Below, in pieces: positions 1-6,101 of a stretch of 64,000 bases of DNA. Position numbers and translations under genes: made by a program. The DNA comes from Pantoea deleyi. GTDB taxonomy: Bacteria; Pseudomonadota; Gammaproteobacteria; Enterobacterales; Enterobacteriaceae. Below the pieces are notes generated by a model. It did no database searches. It was given only the letters and a program-made list of their open reading frames with translations, and had not been told where the DNA came from. The DNA is taken from NCBI RefSeq assembly GCF_022647325.1, contig NZ_CP071405.1, positions 1,612,001 to 1,676,000 of the forward strand, written 5' to 3'. The stretch's first letter is position 1. Each line of letters opens with the position of its first letter.

Positions 1-75
1 CTGCTGTACGAGTTCAGACGCATCGGCAGAGGAGAGGTCGGCAGAGAGTGGTTCAGCGAGGGCGGCGGAATGCAT
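1..75 (-). CDS. Partial unknown gene, N-terminal 25 codons
   Basis: An ATG on the minus strand at 75-73 follows an AAGGA-type ribosome site and opens a frame that runs off the left edge. The visible peptide begins MHSAALAEPL and is rich in Ala, Ser and Leu. I do not recognise it. It does not resemble the start of Dcm, the usual neighbour of vsr in E. coli. It is divergent from vsr, and the 189 bp between the two starts would hold both promoters. Confidence 0.45.
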   Translation of the reverse strand, partial: MHSAALAEPLSADLSSADASELVQQ

Positions 76-264
76 GCATTTTTCCTTAACAGTAAGGCGC
101 CTATGCTACCACTCCCGGCGCTGCAGGGAAATTCCGGGATGCGCAGCGTCGCCGTGCGCCGGATTCTTCTGCTTTTACGACCCGTCATCCAGCGTCAGCC
201 GGTGGCGACTTTCGCTTTTCGCGGCGCAGGCTAAAGTTACATAACCAGCAAAAAAGGAGAGGTT

Positions 265-744
265 ATGGCTGATGTTCACTCCAGCGAAACACGCAGCAAA
301 AATATGCGTGCGATTCGCGCGCAGGATACGGCCATTGAGCAGCGTATCGCGCTGTTGCTGAAAGACCGTGGCTTCAGCTATCGCGTGCAGGATAAAAATC
401 TGCCGGGGCGGCCTGACTTCGTGCTGAGCGAACAGCAGGCGATTATTTTTGTGCATGGCTGCTTCTGGCATCGCCATCACTGCTATCTCTTTAAGCTGCC
501 CGCGACGCGCACGGAGTTCTGGACCGGAAAAATCAACAGCAACGTTGAGCGTGACCAGCGTTACGTGCGCCAGTTGCAGGACGCGGGCTGGAAGGTGCTG
601 ATTATCTGGGAGTGCGCACTGCGGGGCAAACTGCGCCTGGCGGATCAGGATCTGCTGGAGCGGCTGGAGGAGTGGCTGCTGGTGATGTCAGAGAGCGCTG
701 AGATCGACCATCAGGGCATTCATCATTACCACGCAGATTGCTAA
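265..744 (+). CDS. vsr: Very short patch repair endonuclease Vsr
   Basis: Vsr nicks 5' of the T in T:G mismatches that arise when Dcm-made 5-methylcytosine deaminates, starting very short patch repair. The 159 residues align along the whole E. coli protein: an N-terminal TRSKNMRAIRAQDTAIE block, the metal-binding Asp51 in PGRPDF, and the zinc/active-site block FVHGCFWHRHHC with His64, Trp68 and His69. The C-terminal IWECALRG motif is also present. The ATG follows an AAGGAGA site. In E. coli vsr overlaps the 3' end of dcm. Here the upstream gene is divergent and is not dcm, so the partner methyltransferase lies elsewhere or is absent. Confidence 0.95.
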   Translation: MADVHSSETRSKNMRAIRAQDTAIEQRIALLLKDRGFSYRVQDKNLPGRPDFVLSEQQAIIFVHGCFWHRHHCYLFKLPATRTEFWTGKINSNVERDQRYVRQLQDAGWKVLIIWECALRGKLRLADQDLLERLEEWLLVMSESAEIDHQGIHHYHADC

Positions 745-796
745 TCCCGGACATAATTGGTTAGATCTGCGCTTTCTCCGTGGCCAGGAGGCCGAA

Positions 797-1072
797 ATGA
801 GCAGCATAAAACTGACGGTAAAACGCCTTTATCAGATCCGTGACGAGCGGATGGTCAACACCAAAGCGACAGCGCGGGTCTACTGCGGGGAGACGCTCAT
901 CGCCACGGAGGAGATTACCGGCATGACCGAAAGCCCGGTCAGCAAATATCTGCATGCGGAAGGGACAGCAGGCGAGACGGTGCGGGTGGAGTGGGATTGT
1001 GAGGGCATCGCCGAGATGACCGTAACGGAAATTGAGCGCTGCCCATGTTGTCAACATAACGAACCAGACTAA
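797..1072 (+). CDS. Hypothetical 91-residue protein with CPCC motif
   Basis: Not recognised. The 91-residue product starts at an ATG behind a clear AGGAGG site. It has no signal peptide or membrane segment. Alternating hydrophobic residues suggest a small beta-rich fold. A Cys-Pro-Cys-Cys motif lies close to the C-terminus, with further cysteines at about positions 30 and 68, so metal binding is possible. It ends 10 bp before the yedI start, so the two are probably co-transcribed. Codon use looks like that of its neighbours, which supports a real gene. Confidence 0.7.
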   Translation: MSSIKLTVKRLYQIRDERMVNTKATARVYCGETLIATEEITGMTESPVSKYLHAEGTAGETVRVEWDCEGIAEMTVTEIERCPCCQHNEPD

Positions 1073-1082
1073 GGATAAGATT

Positions 1083-1994
1083 TTGGCGGGAACCAGTTTA
1101 CTCACTTTACTTGATGATATTGCAACACTTCTGGATGATATTTCCGTCATGGGAAAAGTGGCGGCGAAAAAGACCGCGGGCGTGCTGGGAGACGATCTCT
1201 CCCTGAACGCCCAGCAGGTCACGGGCGTTAAAGCCAATCGCGAGCTACCGGTGGTCTGGGGCGTGGCCAAAGGATCGTTTCTCAACAAACTGATTCTGGT
1301 GCCGCTGGCGCTCATCATCTCGGCGTTTGCGCCCTGGCTGATCACGCCGCTGCTGATGATTGGCGGTGCTTATCTCTGCTACGAAGGCGTGGAGAAGGTG
1401 CTGCACAGCCTGCAACACGACAAGCAGAGCAAATCACCGGAAGCGCGCCAGCAGCGACTGGATTCGCTGGCGAATCAGAACGCGGCGGAGTTTGAAAAGA
1501 AGAAGATAAAAGGCGCGGTGCGCACGGACTTTATTCTCTCTGCCGAGATCGTCGCCATCACCCTGGGCATCGTCTCGGAGTCGCCGTTGCTGAATCAGGT
1601 CATTATCCTGGCGGGCATCGCGATTCTGGTCACGATCGGCGTCTACGGCATCGTCGCGGCGATTGTGAAAATCGACGATCTGGGCTTCTGGCTGCGCGAG
1701 AAACCCTCCCGCCTTGCGCAGGGCATGGGTGGCGTACTGCTGGCTGCTGCGCCCTGGCTGATGAAAATCCTTACGGTGGTCGGCACGATTGCGATGTTCC
1801 TGGTCGGCGGCGGCATTGTGGTGCACGGCATCGCGCCGCTGCATCATCTGATTGAGGAGGTCAGCGGTGGCTTCAGCAGCTGGATCGCGATGCTGCTTAG
1901 TAACGGCGCTAATCTGGTGCTCGGCTTTATCATTGGGTCGATCGTGCTGTTGGTGGTCAACCTTATTGCCAGAGTGCGCGGAAAATCGGTATAA
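1083..1994 (+). CDS. yedI: Inner membrane protein YedI (DUF808 family)
   Basis: A multi-pass inner membrane protein of unknown function, 303 residues (about 305 in E. coli). The start is placed at TTG 1083: the residues after it ([18 protein letters not shown]) match the E. coli N-terminus, and an AAGGATA site lies just upstream at 1071-1077. The longer in-frame ATG at 1032 would overlap the previous gene and add residues absent from the family. Conserved blocks include [17 protein letters not shown] and [14 protein letters not shown]. At least five hydrophobic segments are visible, between about residues 70 and 300. It keeps its E. coli position near vsr. Confidence 0.9.
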   Translation: MAGTSLLTLLDDIATLLDDISVMGKVAAKKTAGVLGDDLSLNAQQVTGVKANRELPVVWGVAKGSFLNKLILVPLALIISAFAPWLITPLLMIGGAYLCYEGVEKVLHSLQHDKQSKSPEARQQRLDSLANQNAAEFEKKKIKGAVRTDFILSAEIVAITLGIVSESPLLNQVIILAGIAILVTIGVYGIVAAIVKIDDLGFWLREKPSRLAQGMGGVLLAAAPWLMKILTVVGTIAMFLVGGGIVVHGIAPLHHLIEEVSGGFSSWIAMLLSNGANLVLGFIIGSIVLLVVNLIARVRGKSV

Positions 1995-2027
1995 AGCGCA
2001 CTGTGATTTACGGTCAGGAGAATGACG

Positions 2028-2159
2028 ATGAACGACGACATGTTTGAATTTGATATCGACGCGCAACTTGAGCAGGCTGAAGCGAAAGCGGAAAAAAAGG
2101 CCAGCGAAGTGCCGGACGATCTCGGTGACGAAGCCGACTGCGAAGGCTGCAAGATCTGA
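2028..2159 (+). CDS. Small acidic protein, 43 residues, C-terminal CEGC
   Basis: Not recognised by family. A 43-residue acidic peptide starts at ATG 2028, seven bases behind CAGGAG; an ATG two codons earlier sits too close to that site. The sequence has an acidic N-terminus, a short Lys/Glu-rich helix-like middle, and ends with a Cys-Glu-Gly-Cys motif three residues before the end. It lies 33 bp after yedI and directly before a strong terminator, so it is probably the last gene of the operon. The CxxC suggests metal or redox chemistry, but this is inference. Confidence 0.65.
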   Translation: MNDDMFEFDIDAQLEQAEAKAEKKASEVPDDLGDEADCEGCKI

Positions 2160-2183
2160 CGCCAGCACCCCGGTTTTTCCCTC

Positions 2184-2217
2184 AAAGCGGATAATATTTT
2201 TTATCCGCTTTTTTTAT
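2184..2217 (+). terminator. Intrinsic terminator after the yedI operon
   Basis: The arms AAAGCGGATAA (2184-2194) and TTATCCGCTTT (2201-2211) form an 11-bp stem with a short A/T loop, followed by a run of T. It ends the transcript of yedI and the small CEGC protein gene. Confidence 0.85.
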
Positions 2218-2347
2218 TTTCCGCATATCTCTCTGCTTAATTCTGAATTTGCCCTTTTTTTGCGTGCCTTAACAGGCAGGAACCCCGTTCGCCTGCTATA
2301 AAGGAAACTATCACCCCGGTTATTAACATTGGTAAAAGGAGCGCATC

Positions 2348-2527
2348 ATGGTTTTTGCAATCAGTGAGGAAGTGCAACACAAGGAAGAGGGGCAGACAAT
2401 GGTGGTGACCGGCTATGCGAGTGGCATGGTCGAATGCCGCTGGTATGACGGCTATGCGGTCCGTAGCGAAGCCTTCCGCAGCGATGAGCTGTGCGCGACA
2501 GCACCAGCGCAGCAGCTGGCGGGCTGA
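2348..2527 (+). CDS. yodC: YodC family small protein (DUF2158)
   Basis: A 59-residue protein of unknown function. The block MVVTGYASGMVECRWYDGY matches E. coli YodC (MIVTGYSSGMVECRWYDGYG) almost residue for residue. This WYDGY-centred fold is the family signature. The ATG sits six bases behind AAGGAG. Synteny with yedI and yedP is the same as in E. coli. The C-terminal tail is Ala/Gln-rich and not conserved. Confidence 0.9.
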   Translation: MVFAISEEVQHKEEGQTMVVTGYASGMVECRWYDGYAVRSEAFRSDELCATAPAQQLAG

Positions 2528-2608
2528 GTCTCAGGCCTGGGGTCTGACGACCCGGCAGGCCCGGTTATGACGGCGGTGGCGGGCACATCCTGTGCCGCCT
2601 GCTGCATC

Positions 2609-3829
2609 TCAGACGTTACCGTCGTTATCCTCTTCAACAGCCTGATAGATGCGCTGTAAGACATCCGGGAACGCCGACTGAACCCGGCTCCAGCTCGGGA
2701 TAAATGGCTTGTCGTTGGGCCTTTCGATAAAGGCCTGTCCCGCGTCCAGAATCGACTGGGTAAACATCTCTACCGCCGCTTCCTCCACATGCTGATCAAA
2801 CTTCAGGCCGTTCATCGCCGCCTCGTGGTTATAGGTCTCCATCATATCCAGCGCATTACGGTAGTAGGTCGCTTTCAGCACCCGGAACGAGTCGCTGGTC
2901 AGCGGCACGCCCATCGTGGCGAGCTTACGCAGCAGAGACTGAACGATGTCGTTACTCATGCGTTTCAGGCCACCGGTGCCATCATCCTCCGCCAGCGGCT
3001 GATGCTTGTGATCGTAGTTATCGGCGATCTCCACCTGACAGGATTGACGGGTGGTGTAGTTACGGTAAATCTCCGACAACACGCCAATCTCCAGCCCCCA
3101 GTCGCCCGGAATTTTGATGCCGTTCAGCACATGCGTTCGCATGGCGAATTCGCCGGAAAGGGGATAGCGGAAGCTCGACAGATAATCCAGATATTCGGAA
3201 TGGCCATAGACTTTCTGCAGCGAGCGCAGCAGCGGGCCGACCAGCAGACGGCCCACGCGGCCATTGAGCCTGCCATCGGCTACGCGCGCGTAAAAGCCTT
3301 TGCAGAACTCATACTGGAAAGCCGGATTTGCCAGCGGGTAGAGCAGACGGGCCAGCATCCCACGTTCGTAGGTCACGATATCGCAGTCATGCAGGGCGAC
3401 GCAGCTGGTGCGGTCTGAGGCGAGCGTATAGCCGGTACAGAACCAGACGTTACGCCCTTTGCCGGGCTGGGTAGGGGATAAGCCCTCTTTATCCAGCTCG
3501 GCATCAATCGCCTTGAGGCGCGGGCCGTCGTTCCACAGAATGCGATGCCGCTGCGGCAGGCGGGAGAAAAACTCGCGGGCATAGAGAAACTGGTCGCGGT
3601 CAGCCCGATCCAGCCCGATCACAATCTCGTCCAGATAGGGCACTTTCGCCAGCTCATCGACGATATTCGTCAGCGCCGGGCCTTCAAGTTCGGAAAACAG
3701 CGATGGCAGGATCAGCCCCATTTTGCGTTTGCGGGCAAAGCGAACCATCTCTTTTTCCAGCGACTCCACGCTGCGGTGGGTCAGATTGTGGAAGTTGGTG
3801 ATTACGCCATTCTGATAAAAGTCACTCAT
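2609..3829 (-). CDS. gpgS: Glucosyl-3-phosphoglycerate synthase-type glycosyltransferase
   Basis: A 406-residue GT-A glycosyltransferase. The nucleotide-sugar/metal motif is the HDCDIVTY block with Asp148 and Asp150. GEFAMR, GDWGLEIG and the central GKGRNVWF segments are typical of glucosyl- or mannosyl-3-phosphoglycerate synthases (GT81-like). These transfer a sugar to 3-phosphoglycerate as the first step toward the compatible solute glucosylglycerate. The next gene upstream in the same operon, 30 bp away, encodes a matching HAD phosphatase, which supports the assignment. There is no signal peptide or membrane segment, so it is cytosolic. The choice of glucose rather than mannose rests on family knowledge. 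Confidence 0.8.
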   Translation of the reverse strand: MSDFYQNGVITNFHNLTHRSVESLEKEMVRFARKRKMGLILPSLFSELEGPALTNIVDELAKVPYLDEIVIGLDRADRDQFLYAREFFSRLPQRHRILWNDGPRLKAIDAELDKEGLSPTQPGKGRNVWFCTGYTLASDRTSCVALHDCDIVTYERGMLARLLYPLANPAFQYEFCKGFYARVADGRLNGRVGRLLVGPLLRSLQKVYGHSEYLDYLSSFRYPLSGEFAMRTHVLNGIKIPGDWGLEIGVLSEIYRNYTTRQSCQVEIADNYDHKHQPLAEDDGTGGLKRMSNDIVQSLLRKLATMGVPLTSDSFRVLKATYYRNALDMMETYNHEAAMNGLKFDQHVEEAAVEMFTQSILDAGQAFIERPNDKPFIPSWSRVQSAFPDVLQRIYQAVEEDNDGNV

Positions 3830-3859
3830 CGCATCATCCTTTCAATGCCCGTGGGCAGC

Positions 3860-4648
3860 TTATTGAGGTTGAGTCAAAAAATAGTCCAGCCCTTCACGCC
3901 AGCCCTCAGGGCCGTGATGCGCCGTGTGATAAACCTGCTGCTGATCGGTTCGGGTGAGCGTGACCGGGGTTTTGCTGTAACCCCGGATCACCACGGCGTA
4001 GTCCACCGCATCCAGCATCGGCGCATCGTTAGGGCCATCGCCCAGGCCGAGGGTGATGCGCGCCTCGCCGGGTGAGTTATCCAGCAGCCAGCGCAGTGCT
4101 TCACCCTTGCCGCTGCCCGCGGGCATCACATGCCAGAAACGGCCGCCCTGGGTCAGCGCCAGACCCTCGGCACCCAGCGCCTCGCGGAACTGCGCCAGCG
4201 CCTCCTCACTGTCGCGCCAGACCACCACCTCGGACGCGTCGCGCTGACGTGCCAGCGCCGCATCCGCCTCGCTCAGTCCGGTCATCGAGGCGACGTCCGG
4301 GTCGGAGAAGTCATGAAAACCGGTGAAGCGATAGGCCGGTTTCATGGCGGCCAGCCGTTCGCAGATCGCCTCATAGGTCAGCGCATTATCCAGGCGAACC
4401 CGTTGCTGATCGTGCGTCTGCACCACGGCGCCGTTTTCGGCAATAAAGGGCGAGCCGCTGATACCCAGCTTTTTCTGCAGCGGAATAATCTCGGCGGCCG
4501 TTTTACTGGAACAGATCACCAGCGGCACGGCCTGCTGTTTCAGCGTGGCAAGCCATTCGCTGGCCGCATCCCAGCGATAGGTATGATGGTCAAGTAGCGA
4601 ACCATCCAGGTCGGTAATAATCATTAACGGCTGATGGAGATCGGGCAT
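3860..4648 (-). CDS. yedP: Mannosyl/glucosyl-3-phosphoglycerate phosphatase YedP (HAD)
   Basis: A 262-residue HAD hydrolase. The nucleophile motif is DLDGSLLD (Asp13 and Asp15), the second motif is VICSSKTAAE, and the late acidic motif is LGDGPNDAPML. This pattern and length match YedP and the mannosyl-3-phosphoglycerate phosphatase family, which dephosphorylate glycosyl-3-phosphoglycerate to the free solute. It is first in a two-gene operon with the glycosyltransferase downstream. E. coli has yedP without the synthase; here the pair is complete and could make glucosylglycerate under osmotic or nitrogen stress. Confidence 0.88.
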   Translation of the reverse strand: MPDLHQPLMIITDLDGSLLDHHTYRWDAASEWLATLKQQAVPLVICSSKTAAEIIPLQKKLGISGSPFIAENGAVVQTHDQQRVRLDNALTYEAICERLAAMKPAYRFTGFHDFSDPDVASMTGLSEADAALARQRDASEVVVWRDSEEALAQFREALGAEGLALTQGGRFWHVMPAGSGKGEALRWLLDNSPGEARITLGLGDGPNDAPMLDAVDYAVVIRGYSKTPVTLTRTDQQQVYHTAHHGPEGWREGLDYFLTQPQ

Positions 4649-4892
4649 TCACAGGCTCCTTTCATCACGTTCGCGGCTAAAGCAGCGATTTTTCAATATT
4701 ATAGTTGAATCTGGCGCACACTTTTTTTATTGGGCTGCCTGCGGCGAATCCAGGATTAATCCTAAAAATCGGGTGCGGAAGGGGAAGAGCAGGCAAAGCG
4801 GGCAGAGGCTAAGTGGCTGTCTGATGCGGTGTTTTCGGTAACATCAGAATGGAAAGTTCCGGATAAGGTGCAGAAAAGTGCATATCAGGTGC

Positions 4893-4920
4893 TTGTTTCG
4901 TCTGTGGGATAGCGTAATCT
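4893..4920 (+). promoter_or_regulatory. Predicted promoter of the DsrA-like sRNA
   Basis: A -35-like TTGTTT (4893-4898) and a -10 TAATCT (4915-4920) are 16 bp apart. Transcription starting 6-7 bp later, near 4926, gives the same 5' end position relative to the pairing core as E. coli DsrA. Confidence 0.5.
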
Positions 4921-4925
4921 GCAGA

Positions 4926-4991
4926 GGTGTTAAGAATTCCCTGGTGTAACGAATTGAATTTTTACCCGGCCATCCCGCCGGGTATTTTTTT
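4926..4991 (+). ncRNA. dsrA: DsrA-like small RNA, shortened
   Basis: DsrA pairs with the rpoS leader to raise RpoS translation and, in E. coli, also with hns. The 16-base core CCTGGTGTAACGAATT (4940-4955) is identical to the rpoS-pairing core of E. coli DsrA as I recall it. The core lies in a hairpin loop closed by AATTC/GAATT. An intrinsic terminator follows: ACCCGGC (4964-4970) pairs with GCCGGGT (4977-4983), then seven T. The locus is in the dsrB/rcsA neighbourhood where dsrA sits in E. coli. At about 66 nt it is some 20 nt shorter than E. coli DsrA, because the middle stem-loop (the hns-pairing part) is missing. It converges on yodD. Confidence 0.8.
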
Positions 4992-5001
4992 GAAATCGAT
5001 T

Positions 5002-5235
5002 TCAGCGATTCGCTTCACTGGCGCGGTAATCGCAGATGTCGATCTCGAACGCCTCAGCCAGCTCGCTGTAAGAGTGAAATATCCGGCCATCCGCCTCCAG
5101 CCGCGGCGCCTGATCCTGCTCCATATAATCCCGCACCTCTCCCGATGTTCTGGCCTGAATCGCCGCCAGTAAGCCTTCAATATCCACGTTCAGTTCGGAC
5201 GGCTGTTCATCGCTATGCTGTTTTTCGTCTGTCAT
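5002..5235 (-). CDS. yodD: Stress-induced protein YodD (DUF2525)
   Basis: A 77-residue cytosolic protein of unknown mechanism. E. coli YodD is induced by peroxide and acid stress. The second half (DGRIFHSYSELAEAFEIDICDYRASEANR region) matches E. coli DGREYHTWRELADAFELDIHDFSVSEVNR-type residues closely, with the same C-terminal Asn-Arg. The N-terminus is more divergent. The ATG follows GGAGG at eight bases. A sigma-S-like -10 element lies about 30 bp upstream. Downstream, the gene converges with the DsrA-like RNA. Confidence 0.88.
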   Translation of the reverse strand: MTDEKQHSDEQPSELNVDIEGLLAAIQARTSGEVRDYMEQDQAPRLEADGRIFHSYSELAEAFEIDICDYRASEANR

Positions 5236-5266
5236 TTTCGGACCTCCGGGTGCAAACAGAGTGATC

Positions 5267-5272
5267 AGTATA
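5267..5272 (-). promoter_or_regulatory. -10 element of yodD, sigma-S-like
   Basis: On the minus strand the sequence reads TTCTATACTG, a -10 TATACT preceded by C, as favoured by sigma S. No good -35 is visible. It lies about 32 bp before the yodD start. Confidence 0.45.
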
Positions 5273-5312
5273 GAACGCGGCAGGGAAAGCGGAGAAGGGG
5301 CAGATCGCAGGT

Positions 5313-5337
5313 AAAAAAAAGCCCGCGCTGCGCGGGC
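5313..5337 (-). terminator. Orphan intrinsic terminator, minus strand
   Basis: Arms GCCCGCG (5321-5327) and CGCGGGC (5331-5337) form a stem with a 3-nt loop. On the minus strand it is followed by eight T. No minus-strand gene lies upstream of it before 5552, so it may end an unannotated small RNA, or act as a barrier before yodD. Confidence 0.75.
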
Positions 5338-5551
5338 AAAATCCTTGTTACTAACAGGTTGGCTGCACCTCTGGGGGGGCAGCAGCAGGCAGAGTGTAAT
5401 GGCCCGGTGCGTCAGAAGTCCTGCAGCGAACTGTCAGGAAATCGAAAAGGTGCATCCTTACTCAGATTTACCTGACTTTTCGCCTGAACAGAGCAGATTC
5501 AGCTATAGTTAAAGATAAAGCTGATTTATTTCAACACCTAAAGGAAGGGTT

Positions 5552-5710
5552 ATGGACATCTTAAAAATTATTATCGCGATTCTGCTGCCACCGCTGGGCG
5601 TCTTTATGCAGGTCGGTTTTGGCGGCGCGTTCTGGCTGAATATCCTGCTGACCCTCTGCGGCTATATTCCGGGTATCGTCCACGCCGTCTGGGTGATTGC
5701 CCGTCGCTAA
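5552..5710 (+). CDS. YqaE/Pmp3 family small membrane protein
   Basis: A 52-residue proteolipid-type peptide with two transmembrane helices. It begins MDILKIIIAILLPPLGVF and contains the family block LTLCGYIPGIVHAVWVI. Pmp3/UPF0057 proteins affect membrane potential and salt tolerance in yeast and plants; the bacterial role is unclear. The ATG follows AAGGAAG. The upstream -10 GCTATAGT (5504-5509) looks sigma-S-like. E. coli YqaE is encoded elsewhere (near gabP), so this copy is specific to this neighbourhood. Confidence 0.88.
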   Translation: MDILKIIIAILLPPLGVFMQVGFGGAFWLNILLTLCGYIPGIVHAVWVIARR

Positions 5711-5773
5711 CGCGCTGCATCGGCGCGGTTCTTCGTTTAGACTGTAAGCAGCTAATCATCAGGAGAACCGATA

Positions 5774-5968
5774 ATGAAGGTCAATGACCGCGTCAGCGTC
5801 AAAACCGATGGCGGCCCGCGCCGTACCGGTACCATTCTGGCCATGGAGCCATTCAATGAGGGCACCATGTTTCTGGTGGCACTGGAGGATTACCCGCTGG
5901 GTATCTGGTTCTTTAACGAACGCCATCAGCCGGACGGCATTTTTGTCGAGCCTTACCAGGACGCCTGA
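5774..5968 (+). CDS. dsrB: DsrB small protein
   Basis: A 64-residue protein of unknown function. It matches E. coli DsrB over its length: [17 protein letters not shown] at the start, then [21 protein letters not shown] and DGIFVE near the end. It has a good ribosome site (AGGAG) and is followed by a strong terminator. In E. coli dsrB is controlled by sigma S and sits beside dsrA and rcsA; here it keeps that neighbourhood. Confidence 0.93.
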   Translation: MKVNDRVSVKTDGGPRRTGTILAMEPFNEGTMFLVALEDYPLGIWFFNERHQPDGIFVEPYQDA

Positions 5969-5982
5969 ACCTGACGCGACGT

Positions 5983-6021
5983 AAAAAAGCCGCCTTCCCG
6001 TATAAGAGAAGGCGGCTTTTT
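5983..6021 (+). terminator. Terminator after dsrB, probably bidirectional
   Basis: AAAAAAGCCGCCTTC pairs with GAAGGCGGCTTTTT around a short loop. A tracts and T tracts on both sides allow termination of dsrB. On the other strand it lies past the end of the chemoreceptor gene at 6102. Confidence 0.8.
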
Positions 6022-6101
6022 ACTGTCCCGGACCGGCGGGTGAGGGAAATCGTCCCGCCGGTTTTCCGATCAGATCCTGGAGCAGCCCTGACCGGCGTAA
6101 C

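Noticed and set aside
4766..4912. Open plus-strand frame of about 48 codons with coding-like composition, ending just before dsrA
   Set aside because: No start codon or ribosome site in frame, and it overlaps the dsrA promoter. It could be a decayed gene end, but nothing supports translation.
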